Assembly: GCA_026874595.1 (NCBI GenBank)
Contig: CM049307.1
Span: 45,877,678 to 45,941,677, forward strand
DNA: 64,000 bases
Direction of reading: 5' to 3'
Source of the DNA: Sipunculus nudus
Lineage: Eukaryota; Annelida; Sipuncula; Golfingiida; Sipunculidae
In this document: in pieces, positions 47,194-60,606 of the stretch
Position numbering within the stretch: position 1 is the first letter of the stretch
How the letters are laid out: each line of letters starts with the position of its first letter
Translations under genes and position numbers: made by a program
The notes under the pieces: generated by a model
What the model saw: the letters and a program-made list of their open reading frames with translations, nothing else
Told to the model about the DNA's origin: nothing
Databases searched by the model: none

Positions 47194-50100
47194 CTACGGG
47201 AAAAGTCACATACAGAGAACTAAGTAGCCACCAGACCCAACTACAACAAGCACCTACTCAGCACGCTCCTAACACAGTACCGGTCAGTTTGGCATCACTG
47301 GAGGTCAGAGGTCAGCTTTTGTTATAAGTACAGCTTTTTCCTGTGTTTTTCTTTTGCCCATTTTGTTTTCACTTTTGGTTTTCCCTTAAAGGATATGTCT
47401 TTGGCCTCTTGGTTACAATATTTATTGAAATTAGATGAAGGAAGCCATCTATACAAATATGAATATATTTTGATCAGGCCATCTCAGTTTTATACTTTAT
47501 ATGCAGGCTGCCAAGTTTTTGCATCAGAAATGTAGTTTCTTTATATTTTTTTCCCTTTATGATACGTCTGTCTGTAAGTGGAACACCTATTATTTATACA
47601 ATTTTTTATGTCTTTTTTGTAGGTTACTGGTGTCACATTGGTGGATAAAGATAACCATACAATGTGAATGATATGTTACTCCATATGTTGAAAATGGATA
47701 TTTTGAATAATTTATGGCTGAGAAATATTAATCTTAAGTTAAATAAATCTTTCATATCTTTACCAGAAAAGATTGACTTTTTAAGGAAATCCCTAATTTT
47801 TCATACATCACATTATAGATCATATTTTTAGCTTTCAGAATTTGTACATGTAGGTTCCCAGAGCAGCAATTTAGGTTATTATTAAGGGATAAACTGAAAC
47901 AATGTTTTAACAGATTCATGAGACAGTTGCGGGACCTTAAAGGGGTCCATTCATCTACCTTCTGAAAAAGAATTAATGTGATTTCTGGCTTCCTCTGTGT
48001 GTATATTAATGATCTAAGGGTAATTTTGGTTATGAAAATTCTTAAAAGGCCTTCGAGAAGGATTTATGAAGCTGTTTTTCAACAACATGTTTGTAGACAC
48101 AGCAATGTTGACAGACGGGAAAAATATGTAACCTAAGGTGGCTGCATATATGAGGAGGTACATAGGTCACTTGTTGCAAAACCCCATTTGCAAAGCTCTG
48201 GCTTATATGACTTGCTGCCAGATACCCAGTTTAATTTGTTTTGATTATTTTGGCAGGCCCCCACATATTTTAAACAAAATGATATAAACAAAACAAGCAG
48301 CCTGTGTGGTGATATCCACGTTTTCTGGTCTATTTTTATAAAAGCTCCTAGGGATTACCTTTAGTTTATAAAGGTCAGATAGGTAATTGGGCCCCTTTAA
48401 ATAAGTCGTCTGGATTTAAGGTTTAACATTAAAGAGGTTGGGAATCATTCAGCAAGTATAACTAGACACTGGAGGTTGAATTGAGAATTTGCCATTTTGC
48501 TTTAAAAAAGGGGTTTCCAAGGATTAAACTAGAGACCTTCAACTCTTAAAGTTCACTGCCCCAAACACATGACTAAATTCGACCCCCATTTTAACAGCTT
48601 TGAAGCTGCACTCTCATCTAATATAAAATGTTAAGGTTTGTTTAGGAAATAGGTTAGCTACTGCTTGATGGGCTAAAATCCTTGATGTATCTATTTTCAT
48701 TAATTTTTTTTGGAAATGCAACAGGAGTTTCAATTTCATTTAACTGACTGTATAACTATGTATTAGATTTTCATAGTCTTCCAGGGTTAAATAACTTTTA
48801 AGGTCAACAACTGAATTTTCCGCAACAGGAGAGCTTTACAAATTCTTTAACATTCTCTGAGGCAAAGATTGTGGTGAGTGAAAAAGCCAATATTACTGAT
48901 AAAACTTAGTATAAACAGTATGAAGTATGGAGTCTGTCTAACTTTTTTCATTTTCTTTAATCTTAAATGGTGCAAAAATCTCCCACTTTTTTCCTGGTTT
49001 GTGTGTTTTATATTCTTTTGGTTTCAGGTGTCAAATGTATGAGCATAATATGACATTTATTGTTCTTTTTAATTCAAAGATCTAAAAACACATGGGCTTG
49101 CATCTTTCTTAAGTTTTGGAAGTCTCGAATCTAGCCTTTTATAGGCAAAAAACTCAGAAAGGCTAATTTTTAAAAAGAGAAATATTGCATCATGGCTGGG
49201 AAAAAAATATGAGTTAAAGAATATTAAAAATGACTTTATTGTCATAGGAATGCAAAACAGGGGGTTGTCATGACTATACATCATTCTGTGTTTTTTTCAA
49301 TTTGCAAATATATAGCATCTATAGAATATATATGTCCATACAGCAATATAAAAACAGCCATTGACCTTCATACTGCCAACAAAAGTAAATAATTAATGTT
49401 TACCTTTCATATAAAATAATTCTACATGTAAAATCTCTTTTTGTCTTTGCTTGCACTGATTTTTACTTTTCAAATCTGAAGAGCTTGGTGTAAAAAATAT
49501 TCCATTTTCCATTTGCCAATGAAGGGGAAGAGATTTATGGAAGAATCCCTCTGGGGCACCTCTTTGTAGTGGTCACCATGGCAACATGCCTTGAACATGA
49601 CAGTTCAAACAAAGCAGATCGGAATCCAGACCTGGCTACCTATCCCATCATATAATAAGCACCCATACATCTGTATGGCTTGCAACTTTTTGCCTCTAGT
49701 TCTATATTTGTCCGCAACATCCAGTGATGTCATACTGAACTGATGTGCAATTACCTGAAAAGCAAATGTGCAATAATCTTAGATAAGGTACACTGGTCTG
49801 CACTACTGGTGCCCTCTATACTGAAACACAAGCAGACAACCTACTGTTAGTAGCTTCATCATCAAGGCTGAAGTTGAGTGGTCTCACTGTCACAGATATT
49901 ATCACCGAAAAATGATGAAAATCAGCATTTTAAGTGCCTCCCCAAAAAGCCTGATGAACAGGTATTTCCTTTCTTTTAAAGAAATCTTATGAACTAATTC
50001 TTTCAGTTCCCAAAAATGGTATAGAATTTATATGTTTCTGTTCTTAGAATTTCAACATCATTATCTTTTTGTGTTTTTTTCTCAAAAACTAAATCTGCTA

Positions 50101-53100
50101 CTGCCAAAACTTAATCAAAAACCATCATCTTTGTAAACCACAAAAATGTTATCTGTTTTATGTTTCTTTTCTTAAAACAAGTTAATACAGTCTCCTTCAT
50201 TTCCTTCAGATTTAATTACTGGTATTTCCTCAGCTCTCCAAAAGTATGAATTCTATTTTTCTTTCAAATAACCTAACCACCAAAATGGTTGAAAACAGTA
50301 AATGCATTGATCAAACAAAATATGGTCGCTAGACAGGAAGATTCAACATCACTTCTTAGTTTAGACAATTATTTTTCCTCTATATTAATTCTCAAAAGAA
50401 TTCACCTCACTATACATTTACTTTTCTTCTTTCCCCAAAAAATAAACCAAGTTATGGTCTTTCATAATTGTCGATTCAGAATTGATACTAAATATGCCTT
50501 TATATTCCCTCGGTTTCATTGTGGAGCATTCTGGTACAGTACTGACCATGCAGCTTCCCCTGTTTGATGGTAAGTACACCCTCTACACAGTGCCAGCTAG
50601 CAGAATAACCTTCTCCCTGTTTCAACATGCAGTTTTAATATAATATCGCCTACTGAGAAGCTTTATGGGGATTCTAGTTACAAAATCACCAATTTCATAA
50701 CAGCTAACAATTGGGCACACATGGCCATGTAGCAAAGCACATTTGGTTAACTGCTTGCAAGCCCCACAAAAATTCAAAGCTCAAAACAAGTTTTTTACAG
50801 TTAATCTGTGGTTGGAATCCTTTTGGGTGTATGTGAAATGTATTATTCAAAAGCTTAGTACAAACTTGATCTATCAACATATAGTTTGTGTTTACTTGGG
50901 TCAAAGGTGTGGGAGATGAAACCATGTATGTTGGATCTTTTCCCTGAAGGTTCCATAAAGGTTTGTAAAATTATCAACTCAGGGACTTACATTGTATGTA
51001 GCTGTGGCTTTCGACCATCTAGCACGTCAGTCTGCTGACAATGACTGTGTAATATGGTCAAAAAGTACAACTAAGTACAATGTAAGTCCTTGAGTTGATT
51101 ATTTTACTAAACTTTGTGTCAAAGATACTTTGTAGGTAAAATGTATTATTCAAGGAAAAATTCCTAACTGTATGTGGTATGGGTCTGTTTAGTTTGGTGT
51201 GTATAAATTACAATTTGTGTATGAAGTCTATTAAATGATTATGTAAAAAATTTCTTGTGATTTGTTTAAATTTAACTTAAGTTTGGTCCAGTATATGGAA
51301 CACAGACCTATGTGCATGTAAATAGATTTATCAAATAAACATTGCATAAAATTACTCATGAGCTGTTTGTCTCTAGTTGGGTAAATCATGAGGACATACA
51401 TTGTATGTTAAAGGGTATGTTTTATATATGTGTTTCTGTTTACACACAGAAGACAACAACATTATATTTTCATTCTTAGAATTTGTTAAGTATCATTAAC
51501 ACACCATAGCATGTTTGTAGTAGTTTTAGTTTATTGTTAACCAAGCAAATATGATTTTTCAGCACCAATGTATTACAAATGTACCAATTTAAAGCCATGC
51601 CATGCATGCACTAATGTAATTTATGCATTCTTTAGCAGAAAAGAATGGATAAAACCGAGCGAAATTATTAAACTTGTATGATAATGATAGGTTGGATATT
51701 AATTGGGAATATATTTAGACCATAAATAATAAACTTATTCAATTTAATTAATACATATTCTTTAATATTATATGTTTATATCATACAAAGTATAAATGGA
51801 AATACTAATTTGACTTGCACGAAATAATTTCTGTAAAATCTTATTAAACACTGAGGACTTTCATTATTTGACCTCATTAATTTTACAGAAATTAAACTTC
51901 CAATTAGGAAACTACAACCTGAATAGCTCCACATAATTGGTTTCACATTGTTGGTTTGGTATAATTGACAACCACTGGGCTTATAACTTGGGTCGGTTGA
52001 TAATATATTGACTGATGGCCCTGTGTGTCCTTATATTAACTGTAACTGTTCATTAAGTGACATGGAGTGTGCCCAATTTAGGGAATTATAAATCCCTCAA
52101 CCTCTATAAAAGTGTTATGGCAGGCCTGATTTTGACGTAAAATCCCATGAAGCACTGCTCAGGTTTTTTTCTGGCTCCCCCGAGTGTCGCTAATATTGCC
52201 AAATGAAATAACAAATCAAATCAAATATTTCATCAGACTGTAAAAGAGCACTTACATTACTCAGGAGAGTATTTATCTTATAAACTCCTGGTCACTTAAT
52301 TTTACAGTTTTACCTTGAGATAGTTTAAGTCAAGTATGCAATAAGTGTGCAATAAAAAATCACATAATAAATTGATGATTTCTCAAATCACCTGCTTACC
52401 TCAGGCAAACTGATGGTTCATTTTTTAAAATCCTTTTTAACTTATTTACTTCTTTTAATTTTTCTAAGCTATATTAAAGTGAGTCACAGAGCCCTAAATT
52501 CAATTGTTTTTCAATAAGTGCTAGACATGTGAGATTTATTTAGAATGGTACATGCATGAAAATTATTATACCATTTTAAAAACATTTCCAAAGCTGTCAG
52601 ATATAACTCTCTACTTAGATTTAAACAACAGTCTTAGATTCACTATCAAAGAATATTATTTTGTTAAAATATATTAACACATAAAGTAATTTAGAGATGT
52701 TTACATTTTTTTTATAAATTTACAAGATATGTTAGTCTCAAATACTTTTCACGCAAGTGTCATTGTCTTCAGTCAGCAATTAAACTGATGACATCTAAAA
52801 GGTTCAAAAAGAGATGTAACGTTTCTAATATTTCACAGACTTTCTGTACATTTAAAAAAATTTTCTTATATCCAATCAACTTCTTGCTGTGTGCCTATGT
52901 GTGTTTCATGAGGCATTTTACGGATAATTTTACATGTTATGGTGTGAGGGCACTGTGTGAAAATTTCTATTCTGTCTGGGGTGACCTATGTAAAAAATCT
53001 GTTGACAATTGACAATCTTTAAAGAAGTGTGCATATGACAAGTTTTATATATGTGAAGAAAGAGATAAATGTTATTATGAAAATTTTGAGGGGAAATCTA

Positions 53101-53341
53101 GTTCAAAAGTGTTTTAATTGTATCTTTCATTTTGTGTGAAGGAATAAGGGAAAATTATATTTTTTTATGTATGAAGGGATACAAGGGTGAGCTTGTTAAA
53201 AATGAAAAAATACAAAAACAAACAAAGATCAGAGAAAAAAATGGCATCTCGCCTCCATGTTAATAATGGCTGTGCTTTGCAAGCTGTAGAAGAAAAAGAT
53301 ACATGCAGCTGAAAAATATGTGCATTTGCAGCCTATACTAC
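47194..53341. other. 6.1-kb intron separating turret versions 3 and 2
   Basis: AT-rich. I looked for further turret copies (FDSLLW and LFGCKFC on the gene strand) and saw none. The only clear structure is the inverted-repeat element at 50957-51115. Confidence 0.55.
50957..51115. mobile_element. Short MITE with ~38-bp inverted ends
   Basis: The left AAAGGTTTGTAAAATTATCA(ACTC) and the reverse complement of the right AAAGTTTAGTAAAATAATCA(ACTC) match closely and continue through GGACTTACATTGTA. It is about 159 bp in total. Confidence 0.7.
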
Positions 53342-53453
53342 CTGGAACACCGTGATAATTGACCAGAGCAGGGAATCAAAATTGGTTCGTCGACAGTTCT
53401 GCTGTTGTTCTTTGTCGCAGAACTTGCACCCAAAAAGATGCATTCCTAGCACG
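53342..53453 (-). CDS. CACNA1G-like (Cav3): Cav3 alternative exon, turret version 2 (middle): domain II end of S5, short turret and P-helix, 37 codons
   Basis: 112 nt between a TTGGACAG acceptor and a CAG|GTAGTA donor. It reads [20 protein letters not shown] then [17 protein letters not shown]. The turret is short, close to the ~39-residue vertebrate Cav3 length, and has three cysteines. Start and end phases are identical to versions 1 and 3. The upstream intron to version 1 is 846 nt, which is long enough to splice normally. Exclusion therefore cannot come from a too-short intron and must rest on regulation or on loss of frame-shifted products. Confidence 0.92.
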
Positions 53454-54299
53454 CTGTCCAAAGATGCAACATAAAGAGAGCTACAATCAGCTTGAATCAA
53501 TAGTTTTCCCTTTTCATTGTGCTAAACCACAACTACATCAGAACTACATCCAACCTCACCATCAGACTCAGCATTACTATATGCCAGCTCGGCCAGAGTA
53601 TGTCTATGTGCATGTGTGTTTGATAAAAACAACCCAAACACGACTGGTGTCAACTCATATAGAATGTCATTGGTGTCAACCTAGTGTCAAATCATGAACG
53701 CACAACCCACCAGTGCAAAAAAAGGTGCAAAATTCACTTGTGCTCAACTACAGTAATAAAATATAAAATTATATATCAAATTATAAACACCCAGGAAACA
53801 AAAAAAATTTCAAGACACTATGCCAGTGCTTGAACCAAATAAGCACTGCAAGCACTAAAAGTTCCAGAAAATGTTATTTTTAATGATTTGCTTAGATTTT
53901 TCAAAACTTCATTTTTTTTAATGTTATTCAAAACATACATATGCCACAAATTTGTGTTTGCCACATCAATCCAAACAATTCAACACAGTGCTTAACTCAA
54001 AATGTGCTGAAAATCCATTAAAAAAAATAAAGAAAATTATAAAAATAGCGCAGATGGTGGAACAGAAATTATCTTTCATTGTTGTAAGTAAAGGCTGCTT
54101 AGTGGAAGCTAAGCACATAAATTTAAACTCCTACAGCTACAGTGATGTCACACATGCACAAAGCCAAGCCCCTGGCCTGAGCTGTGTCCAAAAAACTAGC
54201 TGACCCCATGGTCCTGTCTATATAACCATGGACTTCACGCCATCTACAGACCCATGCACAATGCCCAAGATCTCATGCACCAGGCGATTGGAGCAGTAC

Positions 54300-54447
54300 C
54301 TGGAAAACGGTAATAATTGCCCAAAGGAGGGAGTCAAAATTTGTGCGTCCACACTTGCGGTACCATGGGTGGCCTATTTGACAGTGGCTGCAGCCGCTTC
54401 TGCCCTTCACGCAGAATTTGCAACCGAACAGGTGCATACCTAGGATG
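54300..54447 (-). CDS. CACNA1G-like (Cav3): Cav3 alternative exon, turret version 1 (first in transcription order): domain II end of S5, extracellular turret and P-helix, 49 codons
   Basis: 148 nt between a GGAACAG acceptor and a CAG|GTACTG donor. It begins with the conserved S5 end [12 protein letters not shown] and ends with [14 protein letters not shown], leading straight into the selectivity filter in the exon at 44245. Between these lies a long turret ([20 protein letters not shown]). It has five cysteines in all: one in GCK, one in KFC, and three in the insert. Vertebrate turrets are shorter and carry only the GCK cysteine. The exon occupies the same position and phases as the exons at 53342 and 47040, so a transcript can carry only one of the three in frame. 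Confidence 0.93.
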
Positions 54448-57039
54448 CTGTTCCAAGGCAAACATAAATTAACATTTAATTAACATAAATTAACATTTAA
54501 TTAACATGTAATTAATCGAACATAAGAGGAAATACATAGGATGTAACAAAAAGCATCTGACATGTTGAAAGTATAGATAATTGAAGAATGAAAACAAATG
54601 AAATGTATAACAGAACAAAAGACAGCCTTTCACAAGAAAGTACAAGTGACAAGACTTTAAATGACACTCTAACAGAGATACATAAATACTCCAACACACC
54701 AGCAGGACATGGTTATGAGAAACAGTCACAGCTTGTACCGAAAAAAACATGCGATATAAGTTATAAACATCCAATAAGACAAGTGCTCATGTGTTAAAAA
54801 ATAACGAAACATCTAACACAAAATTATTGTGTATAAATGTGAGAACAAGACCAAGATAACAGTTTTACCGAAACAGCAATTTAAGTATTTGGGCATTGTC
54901 ATGTGGCTCCAGGTTATTTACATATAACATATAAAGAACATATGGCACAGTCGCATCACTGACCATCAATGGCTAAACGCTGACAGACAAGAGACAAGAT
55001 GGGACAAGTACACATCAAAATATTATCAGACATTGAAGGTAGTGACGGATGAACATTTAAGACCAGTTTGCTAAAAAAAAGAATAGGTTTTCCCCCAAAG
55101 GTAGGAAAAAATATATTATAACATATGTTAACAGTTTCTTAGAAATGTAGGAAACATTAACTTAGAAACCAGGCTCTAGAACATGTCTAATAGTATAATC
55201 ATGCTTGCATCATCAAATTTCTATGAAATTCATGATTAAGCAAGCATTAGTTCATGATTACAAATGCAATGTAGGTAAAAATTAACCAAGGTTTACTTTA
55301 TTACCATAAACATTTTAAAAATACACATATTACATTGGTATAAACACATAATCATGAATCGGTTCTATTCATAGAGGAGAAAGATATGAAGAAATAGAAA
55401 TAAGCTATTTTAAGAATAAAGAGAAACATATACAAAATAAGAAGAAAGATAAGACAGGAAAGCATGGTTATTGTGAAAATATCCTAGAACTTAAAACTCT
55501 CAGGTTAAATTTCTGTTCATGAAGGTCAATGTCACAAATTCAAAGTTAATCATAAAGGTAAATGTTACATTCTTAACTTGATCATGTATTACACATGCAG
55601 AAAATTTTGCATAACAACAGTCACCTACTAGAAAATAACATTAAACAATTTACTTTCTGATATTTATAGTATCCTGTAACCTTTTGATTTCATATAAGTG
55701 TAACATAAGGCATCTAAAAAGCTTAAAATAATTAACCTTTTTTAAATCACCAGAGTCCTGAGTTTGAGCCACTTAATCAGCAAATTAGGTTACATATGAA
55801 TCTAGACATCGTTAACACGGCCATATTCCAGAGGGAGTCATATCACTCATCCGCTTCATTGAGAATTGACACCTGAGCGGGAGAGTGTTAAGGGAGTGCG
55901 AATTTTATCTAAAGAATTCATAGTGTCTGGCTCCAGGGTAGGAAAGTTAATCTGAGGAACCAGGAAACCCAAGACAGGTGTTAAAGGCGTCTCAGCAAAG
56001 ATTCTGATTGATTATTTTGCTTTTTAATTAATTCATATCTTCTGTGGGTAAAGTGATTCACATCTGCACATCATATTGTCATAATGATAAGCATGCAGAT
56101 TTTTTTATTCACAAAATATCTGCAAAAGGAAAAAATCCAAATGATATATAATAGATACTGGAAAGAATCCATATAAAAATAGTTTTCATAAAATATAGAT
56201 TATGGGGATCAAGGATTTCTCTTATTTCTATATAAAAGTAAGGTCTTTAGAACCTTATGAAATTTATGGATCCCAAGTTACAGGAGTCTTGAGAATAATA
56301 CAGAGCAGATGTTAGAAAATTCTGAATGATTTTAGAAATTAGCTTTGGAAGGAATTTTAGTAAGTTACTGACATTATGATACTGACAAATAAGATCAAGT
56401 CTTATACAGAAAAAAATTTGAATGAATTTGGATAATAACTAGATCTAATTAAGGAATTTAAGGAGATGAGCTGAAGATATTTTATATATATTTTATGTAA
56501 AACCCAAGAATTGTGATAATATACTTGAAAAGGATGCAAGCTGTCAGATCTAATAATATTTTTAAAATGCTTCTGGGGAAAAGTGGGTTACTTATAAATT
56601 AAATCTTAACTGATGAAATGAGTTGTCTTAATTACGAAAAGAAAAAAAATACAGAAAAAAGTATTGATAAAAGAGACAGAACTAATTCTGTGTAAGGATC
56701 CAGACCTGCATTCATTATAATATTAAATGCTGATATACAAAAAGAATTCCAATTATTCAAATAATATGATAAGTTCAAATTTGAAGAAGAGGGTCTAAGA
56801 TCTGCCATATTACCTCATCAATATAAAACAGAGACATAAATTTACATTGTAAATATAGTATTATTATAAATTAAAATAATGATAATAATTAGTATATATA
56901 CCACTTGGTTTGAAAAATTGTTAATAAATATAAGACATGGTAATTATATTTATTAATGCAAGTAAGCTAATATGTACAAAGGACCATTGCACATTATTAC
57001 AGGGGTCTCTGATTTGACTTTAAACTGATAAATGCTTAC
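54448..57039. other. Intron between domain II S4-S5 exon and turret version 1
   Basis: AT-rich except a GC-richer patch at about 55800-56010 that I cannot assign. A short AATTAACATTTA repeat lies at 54465-54510 next to the turret exon. No gene is seen. Confidence 0.5.
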
Positions 57040-57225
57040 CTGAAGATGAAAATAAATAAAACAAGAAGGGCAAAGAAAGTGGCAACATTGTCCATCGTCC
57101 TGAGCATGACTACCAACTGGTAACGGAGTGCTGGCATGAAGCGGACCAGCTTCAAAATTCTGAGCAGACGGAATGTTCGTAAAACAGACAGTCCTCCTCT
57201 TCCTCCTTCTACCAACTCTACGACG
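57040..57225 (-). CDS. CACNA1G-like (Cav3): Cav3 exon: domain II S4 voltage sensor and S5
   Basis: 186 nt. After the split serine it reads [20 protein letters not shown], continues with the remaining S4 charges ([14 protein letters not shown]), the S4-S5 linker, and S5 ending [19 protein letters not shown] with [10 protein letters not shown] is close to the vertebrate Cav3 domain II sequence. The acceptor is CTCTTGCAG and the donor is CAG|GTAAGC. The exon exits with AG, a phase that all three downstream turret exons (54300, 53342, 47040) can accept because each begins with C. Confidence 0.96.
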
Positions 57226-57499
57226 CTGCAAGAGATTGTTAGAAATTTCATGCATGGTTTCATCCTATGAGCTGGAAAAAGCTGCAAAGTAAAAGCAGCC
57301 ACAAATAATTCAAGCAGTTTGTTAAACAGTCTTTGTGTTTTTTCTTCTGTCAACTGCTTAATGCAGAAAATGCTGGTAATGTTTTTTAATAAATTGGCAA
57401 ATATTTTTTTTTTAAAGAATCAGGAATTTTCAGGAATGATTACATGACTAGATATAAATATTCCTATTTGCAATGATTTCCAGAAAACTCCATGCATGT

Positions 57500-57860
57500 A
57501 CTAGGAAAGATAAAACGCTGACTTCATGTTTGAGGTAAACCCTTCTACAGGTCTGATATATTTTATCCCAGGATATGACGGCTGGTAACACACCATGCCT
57601 AGGCAAAGAACTGATCCTGCAAACACTATGCGGAAAATTCCTCTTATTATCATGTCTGAGTTGAAGATACAGAAGGGAAATTTTCCTGCAGAAGTGTTCC
57701 TGCCCAGTGACAATGCCGGTTTGATCTCCAGGCAGGTCCCAGCAAAAGGAGCACTCTCTGGGCAAGCTCTGCTGTCAATCATAGGGCTACCAATTGTCAT
57801 GTGTGCCAAAGAATGCAGTTTATGCACTGGCAATGGAGGAAACAACTGACTTTTTTTTCT
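57500..57860. other. Unassigned island with long overlapping open frames
   Basis: Open frames of 128 and 105 codons on the minus strand and 84 codons on the plus strand overlap here. Composition is more balanced than the flanks. None resembles a known domain, and none forms an exon with the phase required between the domain II exons. It is probably an old transposon fragment. Confidence 0.3.
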
Positions 57861-58384
57861 TAATCTTATGGTGTTACATATGTTCAAGCTGCCTGAAGAA
57901 CTGTCATACCAACAACAGACGAAATTTTAAATATGAGAAAACATGAGGATATTTGCTGTGAACAAACTATGTAAACATTTCAAACGACGCACACTATGGT
58001 GTGATTCAGCTGTTACATGGGAAATAATATGACCAATCAGAAATACACATCTGTGGTAATAAAATTTCAGTAATCACTATGATAATAAGCTGAAGTAAAT
58101 AGTTTGGTTTGTGAGCCCATAGAGACATGGTTTTCACATGCAAATTTATCAGTCAGTGACAGTTCTCTGACGTCATGCAACCACACAATCTTCAGCCATT
58201 TTGATAAAGATGTCTGTTCCCTCAACCATGTTTGTTTCTTAGTTTCTAGTTGCACATATATTTGCAGTTAACTACAGTTATTGAACTAGAATATGGGTAG
58301 TCGACAAGCGACTACGTGTATCTGCCTAAATCAGAGTGGAACGGGTGAAGTGAGGCATGGATTGAGTGGCAAGGGAAAATTGAG

Positions 58385-60082
58385 TGTTGCATATTAGCAT
58401 GGATGTCTGCAGGCAAATTGTGTATGTAGGTTGCCCCCCATACCACAAAATCCAAAAAGCCGTCCAAGTTGTATACATATGCAAAATTTAAGGCAGATAA
58501 GTCAAACCACTACATGTATATGAGTGATTTTAGCCCGTTGCAGACAAACAGATGGACGCTGAGCAAAAATGGTTGCAGGTGACGGCACCAGTTTTGCGTA
58601 TGATAAAGAGCTATGTGAGAACTATACACATGCAAAACTTTGGCCCAATCGGTCAAACGGTTCCCAAGATATGAGCTTGGATGTCTGCTGCATAAACTAG
58701 AATGCAAGTGGCGCCACCTGTCATAAAATCAAGAGAGCTGTCGGGGATGTATAAACCTGCAAAATTTTAGGCAGATATGTCAAACCACTGCCGAGATATG
58801 AGTGATTTTATCCCATGGCAGACAAACAGACAGGAGCTGTGCAAAAATGGCTGCAGGTGGCGCCACCAGTTTTGCGTATGATGAAGAGCTATGTGAGATC
58901 TATACACATGCAAAATTTTAGCCCAATCAGTCAAATGGTTCCCGAGATATGAGCTTGGATGTCTGCAGTGTAAACGTGAACGTAGGTGGCGCCACCTGTC
59001 ATAAAATAAGAAAAGCTATCCAGGATGTTTACACATGCCGAATTTCAGGTGAATTAGTCTAGTCACTGCAGAGATATGAGTGATTTTAACCCAAGGCAGA
59101 CGAACAGATGGACACTGTGCAAACATGGTTGCAGGTGGCGCCACCATTTTTTGTGTATGTTATAAAGCTCTCCAAGGGCTACATTTGTGCAAAAAAAATT
59201 TTCCTGATCGGTCAAATGGTTCCCGAGATATGAGCTTGGATGTCTGCAGCGTAAACATGAATGTAGGTGGCGCCACCTGTCATAAAATCAGAAAAGCTAT
59301 CCAGGATGTGTACGCATGCCAAATTTCAGGTGAATTAGTCTAGTCACTGCAGAGATATGAGTGATTTTAACCCAAGGCAGAGGAACAGATGGACACTGTG
59401 CAAACATGGTTGCAGGTGGCGCCACCATTTTTTGTGTATGTTATAAAGCTCTCCAAGGGCTACATTTGTGCAAAAAAATTTTCCTGATCGGTCAAATGGT
59501 TACTGAGATATGAGCTTGGATGTCTGCAGCGTAAATGTGAATGTAGGTGGCGCCACCTGTCATTTAATCAGAAAAGCTATCCAGGATGTGTACGCATGCT
59601 GAATTTCAGGTGAATTAGTCAAGTCACTGCAGAGATATGAGTGATTTGAACCCAAGGCAGACGAACAGATGGACACTGTGCAAACATGGTTGCAGGTGGC
59701 GCCACCATTTTTTGTGTATGTTATAAAGCTCTCCAAGGGCTACATTTGTGCAAATAAATTTTCCTGATCGGTCAAACGGTTCCCGAGATATGAGCTTGGA
59801 TGTCTGCAGCGTAAATGTGAATGTAGGTGGCGCCACCTGTCATTAAATCAGAAAAGCTATCCAGGATGTTTACGCATGCCGAATTTCAGGTGAATTAGTC
59901 TAGTCACTGCTGAGATATGAGTTATTTTAACCCAAGGCAGACGAACAGATGGACACTGTGCAAACATGGTTGCAGGTGGTGCCACCATTTTTAGTGTATG
60001 TTATAAAGCTCTCCAAGGGCTACATTTGTGTAAAAAAATTTTCCTGATCGGTCAAACGGTTCCCGAGATATGTGGGTTTATG
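58385..60082. repeat. Higher-order tandem repeat: ~280-bp dimers of related ~140-bp monomers
   Basis: The palindrome GGTGGCGCCACC recurs about every 140 bp, followed alternately by TGTCATAAAATC and ATTTTTTGTGTATG. Each half has its own GAGATATGAG block (continuing GCTTGGATGTCTGC or TGATTTTAACCC). Matching points fall near 58704, 58983, 59263, 59543 and 59822, a spacing of 279-280 bp. The first copies are the most diverged and the later ones nearly identical. Confidence 0.9.
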
Positions 60083-60300
60083 TGTGGAAACAGACCCACA
60101 AACGGACGCAGAGCGCAGAGGAAAGGTCAGAGGTCAAAACAAAATCGGGGCGCAGCAGTTCACATGTGACCTGAACATAATCCTGATTTCGTAAAATTCC
60201 GCCCAGCGGTTACGGAGGAGTTCTCCGGACACCTACGCGGCCGCGGCGGCGTGCAGCTGAAAACATAGTATCCGCAAAACTCTGTTTTGGCGGATACAAT
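60083..60300. other. CpG-rich segment ending in an inverted repeat
   Basis: It directly follows the tandem array. It includes ACGCGGCCGCGGCGGCG and ends in an inverted repeat, TATCCGC...GGCGGATA, at about 60269-60297. It may be the terminal part of the element that carries the array. Confidence 0.45.
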
Positions 60301-60606
60301 AATCACTGATTCACAAAGATGTTATGAAATGTTTTTCATTTTTTAGCTTTGTTTATGTAGAAAGCCTATCTGGGGCCCTAAGTATTGCTTCACAAGATCA
60401 TGTACTAGATCTAGAAAGTGAAAGATCTTGAAATCAAGAAATTCTGAGGACAACAGTATGGCAGGGCTAATAACAGCTTGAATAGCTCACTTAGACAATA
60501 CAGCTTCAAATCTCAATAAATCTACCCATATTTATCAGAAAATAGTATGAAGTTGTGTTTATAATCCTGATAATATTAAGATTATTTGTTTAAAGTATGC
60601 TTAAAA

